A DNA stretch of 64,000 bases. Origin: Aristolochia californica (taxonomy: Eukaryota; Streptophyta; Magnoliopsida; Piperales; Aristolochiaceae). The translations under genes were made by a program, and so were the position numbers. Under the pieces are notes generated by a model. The model was not told where the DNA came from and ran no database searches. It saw only the letters and a list, made by a program, of their open reading frames with translations. Shown in pieces: positions 1 through 11,282 of the stretch. The stretch's first letter is position 1; every line of letters starts with the position of its first letter. The stretch spans positions 6,530,708 to 6,594,707 of the forward strand of contig JARWKL010000007.1 in assembly GCA_029961685.1 (NCBI GenBank), in the 5' to 3' direction.

Positions 1-1000
1 ACCACCTTCAAGTCCCTTTCAATATGAAGGGGACCGCTGCACTTGTCTCTGAAAACACGGAGCCCATTGAAGAGGCCATGAAGCTCAACTGACATAGAAT
101 CAGATATGCCTAAAGGGCCTGTGTAAGAGAAAAGATGATTACTAGAAAGATCCGAAATAATCCCTCTGAAGCCAGAAATCCCTGGATTACCAAGAGAAGA
201 GCCATCAAAATTCAACTTAAGGTAACCGGATTCAAGAGGAGTCCATTCCTGCATAATTTGGACCTTTGTCCCAGAGTGCATCATTGCCAAAGTTCTCCAG
301 TTTTCACGGATAGGGGTACCCACTAGGGAGGAGAAAAACTTCTTAGTCAGAAGCCAAGAAGAGATATGTCCACTTGGTCTGCTACACGGTCCGTTGATTC
401 ACTTTTTGCATTGAATCACCTTCGGTTGCGTTCATTCCAAATCCCCCATGGAATGAAACTAGCACAAGCGGAGAGCATCACTTCTCCGAGACCCGGATGG
501 GGAGTACCAATGAGCGACTTGCTGAAAGAGATCAGATTAGGCGCCATACAGAATTGTAACCCCATCATACTAAGAATGGAAGTCCACACCTTCCATGAGA
601 AGATGCATTGTAGCAGAATGTGCTTGTGGTTTCAGTTTCAGTGTTGCCAAAAGGGCACAAGGGGGTCGATTGAGGGGTGACCTCTTCTTCTAAGCCTGTC
701 TGCTGAGAGAATCTTGTTTTGACAGGCGCTCCACATGAAATTTTTTATCTTAGGAGGTGCACAGAGACACCATACAAAATAGACCTCATGTTCCCTTTGA
801 GACGGATTCTAGCCATTAATGTATCCGAATGCAAATGATACAGAGAAAGTACGTCTTTTGTCTGGCCACCAAATGAGCTTGTCAGCCTCTGAAGGTCGAA
901 TTTTTACCGAGTTTACAAAATCCATCAAATGGCTGGCTTCCAAAGCCTCTGTATCAGATAGACCCCTTTCTAGGATGAAGGCTCAGACCACCCACCTCAC
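1..1000 (-). mobile_element. LINE (L1-type) retrotransposon relic: zinc-binding RT tail plus RNase H
   Basis: Read on the minus strand, broken frames give the two hallmark 3' domains of plant LINE ORF2. At about 800-540 the residues resemble the zf-RVT domain (APPKIKNFMWSACQNK, later HILLQCIFSWKVW), followed by the IPWGIWNERNRR block. At about 270-1 there is an RNase H start, LKLNFDGSSLGNPGISGF, followed by the SVELHGLFNGL helix. Stops and frameshifts interrupt it, and the RT catalytic domain is not visible. The element runs off the left edge. It sits upstream of the zinc-ribbon exons, possibly inside that gene's intron. The family call is firm; the ends are approximate. Confidence 0.8.
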
Positions 1001-1852
1001 CATATTCAAAATCTTAAAAAGAATTCTAGAAAAGATGTAGCTACTGTATCTCTAACAACTTTTATGCTTCTTCTCTATTTTCTCTATTTCGCCCTTTTGC
1101 ATCTGTAGTTTTTCCTTTAATTGGCAGTAGTGCCTTACTATTGATTGATTATGAATGAAAAAAAGGAAACTGCATTTCCCAGGCTGACTCAGGCTTATGG
1201 AGATTTTGTAACATTATGAGAAAAAGTTTGTAGAAAAGAGTAGAAGACTGGAACTATTGAGCTCAGCAGCGACTGAAACAGTTAGGAAGGTTCCATCCAT
1301 CTTTTGCATCCTTTTTCTGACTACAAATATCTTTTCCCCTGATTTCTTGGTGCTTAGTTTTGAAATGTTGCATGAGCAAACTTTAAGTTAAATGCAGCTC
1401 AGATTTTTTTTCAGCGGTAGATAATATGTTTCATTTCAATTATTCTGGTTGTAGTAGGGGTTTGCTTTCTAGCATTTTGAGCTGAGTCTTTACTTTCAAA
1501 AATTGTTGTATTTTGGTGGAAAAAGAACTAATATTAATATAGGAACAGATAAGGTGTGGTGTTGACCCAATCCACATTATGTTCCTTTTAAAGGATATGA
1601 TTAGTATTCAGATATTAGAAAATTGTATTTGTAAGCTTTCTGCCTTTTCTTTTTATTTCCACAAAAAAAGTGTTTGTAGTCCTATTCTGCTTTTTCAAAC
1701 TTGTAGTGGAGCTGTTTTGTTTGATTTATGTGTCTGGCATAATGCTAGATTCAAACCAGGTGTTGAATCCATTATTTGGATGAAATGCAATTGGATAACC
1801 TGAACAAAAAGAAAAGTCAATAATTCATAATGGCCATAATTTTGGTCTGCAG
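1001..1852. other. Non-coding stretch, probably intron of the following gene
   Basis: I see no conserved coding block here. It ends in a good acceptor (tttggtctgcag) at 1841-1852, directly before the exon at 1853. It is therefore best read as intron sequence between the LINE relic and that exon. Confidence 0.4.
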
Positions 1853-2336
1853 GAGCTGTTGTGGAAGCCAAACCCCAATTAGTTGCAATTCGTGATCGAG
1901 TAAGAACTGATGTAGAAAGGACTGTTCCCCCTGCATCTTCTACAGGGCCAACTGCGGAGGGAAAACGTGTGGTTTCTGCAGCCAATCCTGAACCCAAGGA
2001 TGCTGCAGATCTTCTTAGGTAGTTCTTTTGAGCTATTGTACCTATTCTCATTACTATTTTATTCACATTGCCGTTTACTTTTTTCTCTTGATCGTTTGTT
2101 CCTTTCTGATCAGGATGTGTGTACAATGTGGCATACCAAAGACCTATTCCAATGCAAGAGGCATGGTGTGTCCTGTGTGTGGGGATCGCCCACCTGCTGA
2201 TCCCGACAAAGAGCCAACAAAGAAGAAAGGGTCAACGGTTAAAGATAAGGAGAAGAGCAAAAGAATGAAAGGCCAGTCCAGTCATGCTAATTGGAAGAGT
2301 GAAACAGAGATGCAGCTTCGGCAGCAATTTGATTAA
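1853..2336 (+). CDS. Conserved plant zinc-ribbon protein of unknown function, last two exons
   Basis: Exons 1853-2018 and 2114-2336 join in frame (CTTCTTAG to GATG) across a GT-AG intron and end at TAA 2334-2336. They encode the C-terminal 129 residues or so: a linker (AVVEAKPQLVAIRDRVR), then MCVQCGIPKTYSNARGMVCP with a following CG, that is CxxC-x(14)-CxxC, which should bind one zinc ion as a small ribbon. A Lys-rich basic tail ends EMQLRQQFD. No start codon belongs to it here; the 5' exons must lie left of the window, beyond the LINE. I do not recognise a named family. The Cys spacing and the highly basic tail would suit a nucleic-acid or protein-binding role, but that is inference. Confidence 0.75.
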
Positions 2337-3142
2337 CAAAATCATAAAACAGCTTATGAAAATTAGTGACATCTGTAAAATGATAGGCTGTTAGCGAAGT
2401 TTGTTTTAATAGATTCCATGTTGTTTATCACAGTTATGATTTTCCCTTGAATATCAGTGTAGTGTTCTAATTTCATGCCAAAACCCATCATGATTTCTTG
2501 TCGCTTCTCTGCGAGTTGAACCTGATTTATTTATCTCAAGGCTGATTTTGAAGATGGATACAGACCTAGTAGGATGTAACTGTTAGATTTAGTCCTGTAT
2601 TTGGTGGTTGAATTGGGTTCAATTAGTCTCCTTTTCCAGGTCTTGAATCCCAAAACACTTGAATAATTGTATCACCCAACGGTACTTAGGGTTCAAACTC
2701 TTGAATTGCCCAACTGATTGGATCAAATGGACTGGTTCAAAAGAGAACCAGATGAGTTTCTCCATTAAATTTTTTGAGACTCTGGTTATGGGTAGAGATT
2801 AGGTTATTATGGTTCTGAACAGGTGGTTCTGATGACTTGTCTTAAAACCAGAGTGACTGTAAACATACTATTAATCCTTGGATAAGATGACAGGAACAAA
2901 AAGTTTTAGAACCTCCCAAATCAAAAGGCTATAATTAGGTCACTTGGGTTGAGTGGGTTGAATAGTGGAAAACCCTAATGCTTATGCGTGAAACTGAAAC
3001 TGTCTTCCAGAACAGAATTCATTAGCTCTAATCTATACTGATTGTAGTTGACAAAAATATTAACAGGGAAAGAAAAACAAAAAGAATTCTTCAGCGTTGC
3101 TGGAAAACCTCATAATAATTCCTGTTTCCTTCTTACAAGCGT
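2337..3142. other. Intergenic, nothing recognised
   Basis: This holds the 3' flanks of two convergent genes. I see no ORF with protein-like composition and no repeat with clear ends. Confidence 0.5.
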
Positions 3143-4105
3143 CTAATCTAAACCCACAATAATCCATTCTTCGTCATCTTCTTCGGTTGAATCAACCTCC
3201 CCCGTCGACCAACCTTCATCTCTTACCTCTTCATCTCTTTCCTTATATCCGCTTTCTTCTCCGCAATCATTAGACATATCATCTTCTTCTCCGATCCCGT
3301 TGGTAGATTCTTTGCCGTCCTCCTCTTCGTGATCTCCTACTCCATCTGATCTCTCTTCGCTGTCCCATTCACTTGAGTCTTCCTTCTCTTCTACCTGCAG
3401 TTCAGTCTCCACGTTGGTCTCATCCTTCGCATGACTTTGGGCCGCACAATCTGCAACATCCTCTATTGGGAACTCGCTCTCACCACCATTATCAAGGTCG
3501 CTGTAATATTCATGATCATTGCTGTCACGGGGAGCATCATCTCCGACGGGTTTCGGAACTGCATCACTTCTATCGTGTTCCTCATTGTCATCGTAGTCCA
3601 TAATGTTCTCAAAAGCGCGGTCCAACTGATCGGCAAGAAAACGAGCGGCATGAACGATGCTTGAAAGGTACAAAGAGTGCGCAGCGAGGCGATCACTTAG
3701 TTCCTTCTTCACCATGACGCACCTATCTGCAATCAATCTCTCAGTATCAGGTGTAATAACACAAGAAAAGAAAAAATCGAGACAGTGGAAGAATAAAACA
3801 GAAAGGCACAGAGCCTACGACCACGGGTCCCCGACCTTACCTTTCACGTACTTGAACAACAGAGCGGCTCCGGCGGCCACATTGTAGACGAGAGACTTAA
3901 GTCCGGAGATGACTGGGCCGGAGGAGGCATTGTCTTCAGCGATTAAGAGGGAGACGAGAACGTAGAAGGGCAAGAAGGCGATAGGAAAGGAAGCAACGGT
4001 AAGCCATAGGCGCCATGACTCATGGGCAAAGCGAAAATAGTTAAAATAAAGGAGCTGCACGACGAAGGAGAAAGCACCGACGAGAGCACTTTCAGAGACG
4101 GCCAT
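3143..4105 (-). CDS. Putative membrane protein with very acidic C-terminal region
   Basis: Two exons: 4105-3841 and 3726-3143. The donor GTAAGG follows GTGAAAG, and the acceptor TTGATTGCAG precedes ATAGGTGC; they join in frame to give 282 residues. The start is the first ATG (MAVSESALVGAFSF); the open frame upstream has no ATG. Residues about 8-25 and 34-56 (WLTVASFPIAFLPFYVLVSL) are hydrophobic and probably span a membrane, with a weaker third segment near 70-85. From about residue 140 the chain is dominated by Asp, Glu and Ser, with runs such as STEEDDEEWIIVGLD at the end. This looks like a short membrane anchor with a long disordered acidic tail. I do not recognise the family. It is divergent to the PLAT gene, with a tRNA between them. 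Confidence 0.75.
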
Positions 4106-4366
4106 GGCTAAGTTCAATTTGTCGTCCTGAATCAACCGGTTTCACCATAAATAGATAATGAAAACAATTCGATTAAAACACGGAGAGTGATGGGTAAGAG
4201 GAAAGAACCGAAACAGAGTTAGGAGAAGGACTCTGTTGATTCAGAGGCTCAAGAGACGTAAGAATATAGCTGAAGGAATTTGGAAACTGTGCAACACCTC
4301 CAGCGTATAAAATGCTTAAGAGTAGATACAGTGTGGTGCTAAGAAATTACTCTTTACAAAAAAATT

Positions 4367-4438
4367 GGGGCGTTGCGAGAATCGAACTCGCGACCTCTCC
4401 CACCCGAAGCGAGAATCATACCACTAGACCAAACGCCC
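4367..4438 (-). tRNA. tRNA-Pro (anticodon CGG)
   Basis: The minus strand folds as a 72-nt tRNA. The acceptor GGGCGTT pairs with AACGCCC, the D-arm region is TGGTCTAGTGGTATGAT, the anticodon loop is TTCGGGT (CGG), and the T arm GCGAG-TTCGATT-CTCGC is perfect. There is no intron. The anticodon stem CTCGC/GGGAG has one G-G mismatch where the usual plant gene has G-C, so function is likely but not certain. It lies between two divergent protein genes. Confidence 0.9.
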
Positions 4439-4628
4439 GTTCAAAGAAAGCATACAAACTTTAGATTTTGTTTCCAAATGTTATTTAAAATATTGTTGTT
4501 TAAATAAAAATATTTTAAATGATATAAAAATATTATTTTATAAAATAATAAGGGGTAACTTATTGCACAGACGGACGCAGTAGCGGTCTTCTTCTCGGTG
4601 AGCTTCCTTTCAGCCTACTCCCTATTTC

Positions 4629-4635
4629 TATAAAA
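4629..4635 (+). promoter_or_regulatory. TATA box of the PLAT gene
   Basis: TATAAAA lies 55-61 bases before the ATG at 4690, a normal distance for a plant gene with a short leader. It is followed by a C/A-rich stretch suited to transcription start. Confidence 0.6.
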
Positions 4636-4689
4636 TCCACCCAATCCATTTGAGACATCTCTCAAGAGAGCGACGGGCGAGGAAAAAAG

Positions 4690-5327
4690 ATGCCTACAGT
4701 GAAATCCATCTTCATCCTTCTTTCTTTCATCGCCTGCTTCCCCCTTCTCACTCGATCTGCTGTAATCACTCCTTCCATGAATGAAAGAATCCCCAATTTT
4801 TTTGAGTTTCTTTTCTGGGATTACTCACTGATTTCTGGTTTTCTCTCTGTTTTTTTCAGGCGGATGAGTGCGTCTACACTGTGTACGTCCGCACTGGATC
4901 GATAATCAAGGGCGGCACCGACTCGACCATCAGTCTGACGCTGAGCGATCCCTATGGTTCCACGGTCGCGATTCCGAATCTGGAGACGTGGGGAGGGCTG
5001 ATGGAGCCCAGTCACGACTACTTCGAGAGGGGGAATCTGGATATCTTCAGCGGCCGGGGGAGCTGCCTCGATGGACCCATCTGCTACATGAATCTCACAT
5101 CCGACGGCACCGGTTCCGGACACGGATGGTACTGCAACTATGTGGAGGTCACCTCGACCGGCCCCCACATCACCTGCAAGCAGCAGCTCTTCACCGTCGA
5201 GCAGTGGCTCGCCACTGATACTTCGCCTTACGTTCTCACTGCTATTAGAGATTTTTGCTATAGTGTCAGGCGGACTAGTGACAAGGATTTTTCCAAGCTC
5301 GAACTTGGGAAATTTCCTTCTCTTTAG
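4690..5327 (+). CDS. PLAT1-like: PLAT domain (PLAT-plant-stress) secreted protein
   Basis: Exon 1 (4690-4761) encodes a 24-residue signal peptide, MPTVKSIFILLSFIACFPLL then TRSA. An intron (4762-4859, ends TTTTTTTCAG) splits it in phase 0 from exon 2 (4860-5327). The product is 179 residues. Mature residues 25-155 form a PLAT/LH2 beta-barrel: ADECVYTVYVRTGS, TDSTISLTLSDPYG, the YFERGNLDIFSGRGSC block, HGWYCNYVEVT, and the family signature EQWLATDTSPY. The Arabidopsis relatives PLAT1-3 are ER or apoplast proteins promoting abiotic stress tolerance, and have no lipoxygenase domain; this one has none either. The C-terminal tail after DFCYS is divergent. Frame, splice sites and length all look intact. 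Confidence 0.95.
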
Positions 5328-6275
5328 GTTGATTAATTTTGGGTTGTAGCGTAGTTGTATCTAATGGGGTTTCTTCCTCCATCTTTTTCCTGTTCGAGTT
5401 CCGTAGATACTCGAAATCATCCAATTTCCTGTCGATGGCGATTACCCCAGATACAGTCTCAATAAAGATGGATTCTACTAGACGACAATGGCTTATTACT
5501 TTTTCTCAGCCCCCTTTACCTCCGTAGTCCTTTTCAAAAGTTAGAGATCATCTATCGATCGGCTGGCTACGGTTTTCTCTGTGAATTGAAAATGAAAGCA
5601 AGTGAAAACAGGGGGAAGGGGGAACCCCTTCAAATGGGATCCTCGTTGAAAAGATTTTTCTGCAAATCGGTGGAGAAGTTATGGAGTGTCGTTAATTCTA
5701 AGATTTGAACCCATGGGTATGAACTTTGTTGGCATCTTCTTCACTTCTTTAATGGTTTGAAATTTGAATTTAATTCTTTATTTTTTGGGAAAGTGAGTCT
5801 TGTTGGCTGGAACTGATTGAGGCGATGTCACATCTGCAATTCAAGTCTCCGATATGATCATATTCTATGAGAGAGTCAATAGGGAACGGTATTGACCAGG
5901 GCTGATACGTGTCGAATTTTGGCATATTCGATATGAATGGAAAACCACTGGATCACCATCATTGTAACCCCATATCCGTCCCATCCCTGTAAACCCAATT
6001 TAAATCCGACCCCTCTCAACTTAGTTTATATCACTGGCTCATATATGAGTGGAAAAACCTGTCTTTGACCAGAACCCGACCCGTAGGAGTGAAATTAGAA
6101 ACCTCAACTCTGGTTTTTTTGGGTCAGGTCGGGTTGGGTAAATTAAAAGCATATATGGGATTTGCTACAATGACTTTTACTTTTTATTCAGAATAAAATA
6201 AGAAAAAGAAAAATTGATCAATTTGTTTAATTATTTTTTGATTTTTTAACGATATGTAATATGGTTATTACTTGT
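5328..6275. other. Intergenic, no gene recognised
   Basis: It holds the 3' flank of the PLAT gene. The part from about 5900 to 6140 carries phrases such as gggtcaggtcgggttgggta that are common in decayed plant transposons. I could not define ends or a family. Confidence 0.4.
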
Positions 6276-8022
6276 GTTTTTAATAGGAGTGGCTTCGAAC
6301 CGAGCCAGCTCGGGAGGGGCTCGAGCTCGGCTCAGTTCCGGCTTGGATTGATTTGGTATACTTGGAGTTCGAGATCTAGTTAGGGTTCATTTGAGTTAAT
6401 GAGTCGAGTTTGATTGAATCAAAGTTCGACTCGAAAGCTCGCGAGCCGAGTCATTAATGGGCTCGTGAGTCACGGGATTAGAAGTGAGGGACATGGGAGT
6501 AACGCCAAGCCCCTCCTGTTCGCCTATGTTGCCGTTGACAGCTCCTCGCCGACCGCTACATCCCCTACCCTATGATTTCTTCCCCTCTGTTTCCGTCGCC
6601 GCCACTTCATCGTTGATGATAGAACCACGCCGGCGCAGCGCCTTCGCTCCGCGCCGTCTCGGCGGAAAACCAATTTCTCAGCAACATGTGCGAGATCATA
6701 AACAACTAAAAAAAAAAAAACTCTTTCCCTTCCTCATGCTCTTGAATAAATTGAAAAGAAATTTTAGTAGAAATACGTTTCTAGAGACTATTAGTGGTTT
6801 TTTTAATAAATGTTGAAAAAAAATTTAATAGAAATATAGGGACTATCAGTGCCTTGTGTTTTTTGGAAACATTTTTTTAATTAGAAATTTTTATTAAAAA
6901 ATCATATAATTTTCTAAGTAAGATTTTCTTGCCAAAATTGGTTAGAAAACCGTATAAAAATTTTTTTGAATAACTATTTGACAGTTGATGTTATAATACT
7001 TTTAGCAAGAGACAATTTTCATAGCAATTTTGTGTTTGACATTTTATTTAATTAAAAATTTATCGATAAGTATAGTAATATATTAGATTGATTATTAATT
7101 TTTATTTATTTTTCTGAAAGAGGCAATAAGAGGTCCATTTAAGTTTCCTAAGAAAACTTTAAAATATTTCTTATAATTTTCTAGTAAGTCTTTAATAGTA
7201 ATAGGATTTTATTTAAAGGTTTTTTTGGAAATATCTATCTGAGGAAAAACATTTTTAGTTTTTTCTATGTTTTTCCTAGAATATAAATTTTCAATCAGGG
7301 GCACTAAGGAGGCCGTAGTAAATTTATGGCCAGATTCAAAAATTACAAAATAAGCTAGACAACATTTGGAGTAAAAAAAATTAATATTGGAGGGTTCTAA
7401 TCCATTATCGAGGTTCAATCCCGAACCTCCCCTATCATTATTTTTTTTAAAATGTATGCATAATTTTATAGATAATTTATTTGACATATATTTTATGTAG
7501 AGTATTAAATGTAAGTTAACCTTGAACTCGGTTAAAATTATTAGGCTCGAGGCTAGGTCGACTCGAGCTCAAGTTCGAAATCTTTAAATCAAACTCAGCT
7601 CGAACATAGGAAGGTTCAGACTCAACTAGATTCGATGCCACCCTTATGCTCAATTTTAAGTAGAGGTCATACCCAATTTTATGTAGAGGTTATGCCCAAT
7701 TTTATGTAAAATGTATGATCAATTTTATGTAAATGTATGCCCAATTTTATATACAATTTATTTGACATATATTTTTTGAAAAGTTTTAAATGTATGTTGG
7801 AAATCAAACTCGAGACATGTAATTTTTGAAAAGTTTTAAATGAATGTTGAAACTCGAGTTCGGCTTGAACTCGGTTAAAATTATTCGGTTCAAGTTCCAA
7901 AACAATTTTAGGCTCGAGGCTAGGCTCGACTCGAGCTCGAGTTCGAAATATTTAAATCATGCTTAGCTCGAACATAGGCAAGTTCGGGCTCGGCTCGATT
8001 CTATGCCACCCCTAGTTTTTAA
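6276..8022. mobile_element. Non-autonomous hAT-superfamily DNA transposon with intact TSD
   Basis: The element is 6284-8014 (1731 bp), flanked by a perfect 8-bp duplication GTTTTTAA (6276-6283 and 8015-8022), the TSD length diagnostic for hAT. The termini are imperfect inverted repeats: TAGGAGTGGCTTCGAACCGA at the left, and TAGGGGTGGCATAGAATCGA on the minus strand at the right. Subterminal regions are dense in GAGCTCG/GGCTCGA motifs in both orientations, as expected of transposase-binding sites. From 7640 to 7750 a short unit, cccaattttatgtagaggt, is repeated in tandem. No transposase-like ORF is visible, so it would depend on a partner. A related relic lies inverted at 24443-26676. Confidence 0.85.
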
Positions 8023-8580
8023 TATTATTTTATATATAAAAGTATTATTATATGGTTTTTCTCGTACATATAATTAGGTCATTATTTTATATTAATTAGC
8101 TATAATACATGGCGTATTGTATGAATATTTAATCCTGTTTACTATCATAATTTAAAGCTGAAACAATTTAAATCCTTTTTCTTTTTTAAATTAAAAAATC
8201 TCAAGTAAAGTTTTTTCTTGTTCCTTTGTTAAATTAAATTAATCATATAAAATACATGTAAAGTGTAAAATTATTTAATATGTTAAATATTATAAGATCT
8301 CTACATTTTTTAGCTTTAAACTGTAATTAGTAATTTTAAATAATTATTTACTTTATTTCAACTATAGTTAATTTTTATCACTATTTTATTTTTAAATTAT
8401 TTTTTAAATAAAATTATTTCCAATTTTTTTGTCATTTACAATTTATTAATACTTACTTTTAACACAGAACTTTTTAGTTTTAATTTAATTAATTTTGTTT
8501 TTCAAACGAAAATTAATCTTTCGTGCCTACTAATTTTGACTCCGTGAAGTTGTAGTCGGAAGGACCCTTCTACAGTCTCC
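8023..8580. other. AT-rich spacer
   Basis: Extremely AT-rich sequence with no ORF, repeat end or RNA gene that I can support. Confidence 0.5.
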
Positions 8581-8802
8581 ATGGATATACTAAAGTCGAA
8601 GTTTCCAGACTGCTACAGCCATGTTCCTCGAAACGATCTTTTGGTAACAGCATGTGCTTTCAACGAGGAGCTTCAGATAATCCATCTCGACACAGATAGA
8701 AGGTTGGTACGTTACGATATTGCAGAGAAGATGATGACCAGAGTCCAGCTCCCTCAACCCTTTGAAGATGATGGTGTGCTGCTGCAGTATCCATTACCAT
8801 GC
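8581..8802 (+). pseudogene. Possible fragment of an F-box/kelch-type protein
   Basis: An ATG-started frame gives MDILKSKFPDCYSHVPRNDL, then ACAFNEELQIIHLDTDRR and a LVRYDIAEKMMTRVQLP block. The rhythm (exposed loop, hydrophobic strand, YD followed by a basic linker) resembles one or two beta-repeats from the C-terminal half of plant F-box proteins. No F-box is present, and after about 8800 the frame becomes low in conservation and ends at 9030. It could equally be chance coding-like sequence. Confidence 0.3.
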
Positions 8803-10325
8803 AGTAAGATCAATGTACCAGTACTTCGCCGGGTGAAGTTGCTAGAGGTGCCGGATTGTGGGATCGATAGAAGATGGAGAAAAAGAAGGCACAGAGAGGG
8901 CAGAGACGCGAAACCATGCGCTTGCTCTTCTCTTCCCTACATTCAACCCCCACAACTTTCTGAAATAAGCTTCCTAGGCCCGCACACCTTTCTCTTTCTC
9001 TCACCCTTTAAAAGCTACACAAACAAATAAAAGTTCTTCTCCCCTTTGCCGTTCACACTGCTATGCTCCAAAAGCTGCTGGTGCTGCTCCTTAGTTTCTT
9101 AGCCTACAATCCAGAATAACAGTTTGGTATGGACAACTCTGTGTTATTGGTCAGTAACTCAGTCCATCGTGTCTCGTATAGTTGAGACACCTTGCATCTC
9201 TCGGAGCAATAATGGGTCATTGTTGGAGGATCCTTTTACCTGTATAAGTCTTCATTTCACGAAGATATCTTGTCTTTCAGGTGAATACAGCTGGTTTTGT
9301 TGAAAACCGAGTTTACCCAGCTGCAAAAGATTGTCTTGAAATAAAGCTTTTTAGTGTTTGGTGAGGTTTCGGATTACAGGCAACCAACCCAGTAAGCTCC
9401 TGCTTACTGTATTGCTTGCCTATCATTCCCTCATGATCTATGTATCCTTTCTCATGACCTTGTCAAACCCCAGCTTTAAAACCAAATATTGGGCAATTAG
9501 CTTAAAGGCAAAGACATTTCACCCTGTGCAGCAAATGGACCACCCTACTGGGATCTAGCTAGGTGTTTATATTTCATCTCTAACATAAAGTTGAAGAAAA
9601 AAGGTTGAAACAAAGCAAAGAAGATGAACCCACAGCAGGACATAGTGGGAGGGACCAACCTCCCATGCTCTTGATTGCACGAGTCTTCTCATTATTGCAC
9701 CCTTGCTTTAGTAAACTCCCCTATTTAAAATCTAAATGGGGCTTTGTTTTACTTGGCATTCAAGCCATCTAAATAATTTTATCCTTTTGAATTACATTTC
9801 CAACCTGCCATTGGAGAAATGAGCAGTTGCAAGGGAAATAATTTTGATAATGATGCAGGAACTGTGTATGCCAAAGTGTTTGGTATAATGCCTCTGTGGA
9901 ATCTGCGTACTGAGCTGTTTAAACAGGGATTATCTCATTATATTATAAGGAAGAGAGACCAACTTTGAGTCTTTGGTGGGACTAACACGCATGTGCGCCG
10001 ACCTGATGATGGATTATATACTGAATTCCAGTCTTTAACAAGCATAAAAACCAGTAGAAATCTGTGGTAAAGTGAGAAGATGATGAAACAATGGTACTCT
10101 GATCGTGTCATCCTCTTTGTATTAAATTTTATGGATAGCAAAAGGAAAGACAGAGAAAGAAAGCTCTCTTAAGTTCTCGTGACAATCCAAAAGCCAACAG
10201 GGATGAGGGGAAAATTAAAGAAAGATAAAGGAAAAGGCAAAATGAAGGAAAGCTGGCAGTCGGCTTTGGCTTTTAAACTACAGGGTCCAAACCCTGAACT
10301 GAACTGAGAGAAAGTGAAAGCAGCC
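8803..10325. other. Intergenic and 5' flank of the 14-1-1-like gene
   Basis: No conserved coding block. The last 200 bases are purine-rich leader sequence of the downstream gene. No convincing TATA box. Confidence 0.5.
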
Positions 10326-11282
10326 ATGAGGGGAAGAGGAGGACGAGTTGTAGGAGGAAATGCTGCGACGGATCTTCTCGTTTGTTTTCCTCCGCGGGCT
10401 CATCTATCTCTCATGTCGAAACCAATTTGCAGTCCGGTCAGGCCAGTCGAACCGGCCAAACGCCATAGCTCGAGATCCTGCAACAGAGGTCAAGCCAGCC
10501 CCCTCTTCCGGGGGAAACCGAAGCCCTCCGGCGGATCAGAAATCTCAGAGCCAACCTCGCCGAAAGTCACGTGTGCGGGGCAGATCAAGATCAAACAGAA
10601 AGCGGGTTCGTGCAAGAACTGGCAATCGGTGATGGAAGAGATCGAGAGGCTCCACAATAACAGAAAGATTCGGAAGAAACCTAATTGGATTGAGACCCTG
10701 GGATTCAAGAAAGACATCATGCAGTTTCTGACTTGTATGAGAGGTCTACGCTTCGACATGAGGTGCTTTGGTTCATTCCGTGGCTCCGTTATTGATGATT
10801 CCGACAGCTGCAATGAAGACGATGAGAATAACGAAGAAGAAGATCAAGAAACCGATATGAGTACTGCCGGTTCAGAACCCTCGAGAACCATTTTCTCCAA
10901 ATGGTTTATGATATTACAGGAAAATCAGAATCATGGGTTAGTTAAGGAAAGTGAAGAACGTGAAGAACGTGAAGAGGAGAGATATAAAAGTACTGTTGAA
11001 AGCACCGTTCCTCCGAAAAACGCTCTTCTACTAATGCGTTGCAGGTCTGCACCTGCGAAAGGTTGGTTGAAAGACAAGGAGGAAGAAGAAGAAGAAGAAG
11101 AAGAAAAGAAAGAAGAGAAAAAGAGCTCCAAAACGGCTCCAATAGATTGCAAAGACAAAGAGAAGCTGCTTCTGATGCGCTACAAGCCAGATTTCCTCAA
11201 GGTTTCCACTGATATCGAACAGGAGACATGGGTAGTCGGGAAATCTGATCCTTTCTCGAGGAGTCGAAGCTGGAAGAGATAA
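10326..11282 (+). CDS. Syringolide-induced protein 14-1-1-like
   Basis: A single-exon gene of 318 residues, started at the first ATG. The N-terminus has the family signature ATDLLVCFPPRAHLSLM (residues 14-30) followed by KPICSP, as in soybean syringolide-induced 14-1-1 and its Arabidopsis relatives. A second conserved block, SVMEEIERLHNNRK then WIETLGFKKDIMQFLTCMRG, lies at about residues 103-145. Two acidic low-complexity stretches follow (about 165-180 and a run of nine Glu near 255), then LLLMRCRSAP and LLLMRYKPDFL, a pair of similar motifs. The biochemical function is unknown in the family; transcripts in soybean respond to an avirulence elicitor. No frameshift is seen. Confidence 0.88.
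   Translation: MRGRGGRVVGGNAATDLLVCFPPRAHLSLMSKPICSPVRPVEPAKRHSSRSCNRGQASPLFRGKPKPSGGSEISEPTSPKVTCAGQIKIKQKAGSCKNWQSVMEEIERLHNNRKIRKKPNWIETLGFKKDIMQFLTCMRGLRFDMRCFGSFRGSVIDDSDSCNEDDENNEEEDQETDMSTAGSEPSRTIFSKWFMILQENQNHGLVKESEEREEREEERYKSTVESTVPPKNALLLMRCRSAPAKGWLKDKEEEEEEEEEKKEEKKSSKTAPIDCKDKEKLLLMRYKPDFLKVSTDIEQETWVVGKSDPFSRSRSWKR

Noticed and set aside
4106..4135. Ten-codon upstream extension of the acidic membrane protein
   Set aside because: The extension has no ATG; the first ATG is at 4105.
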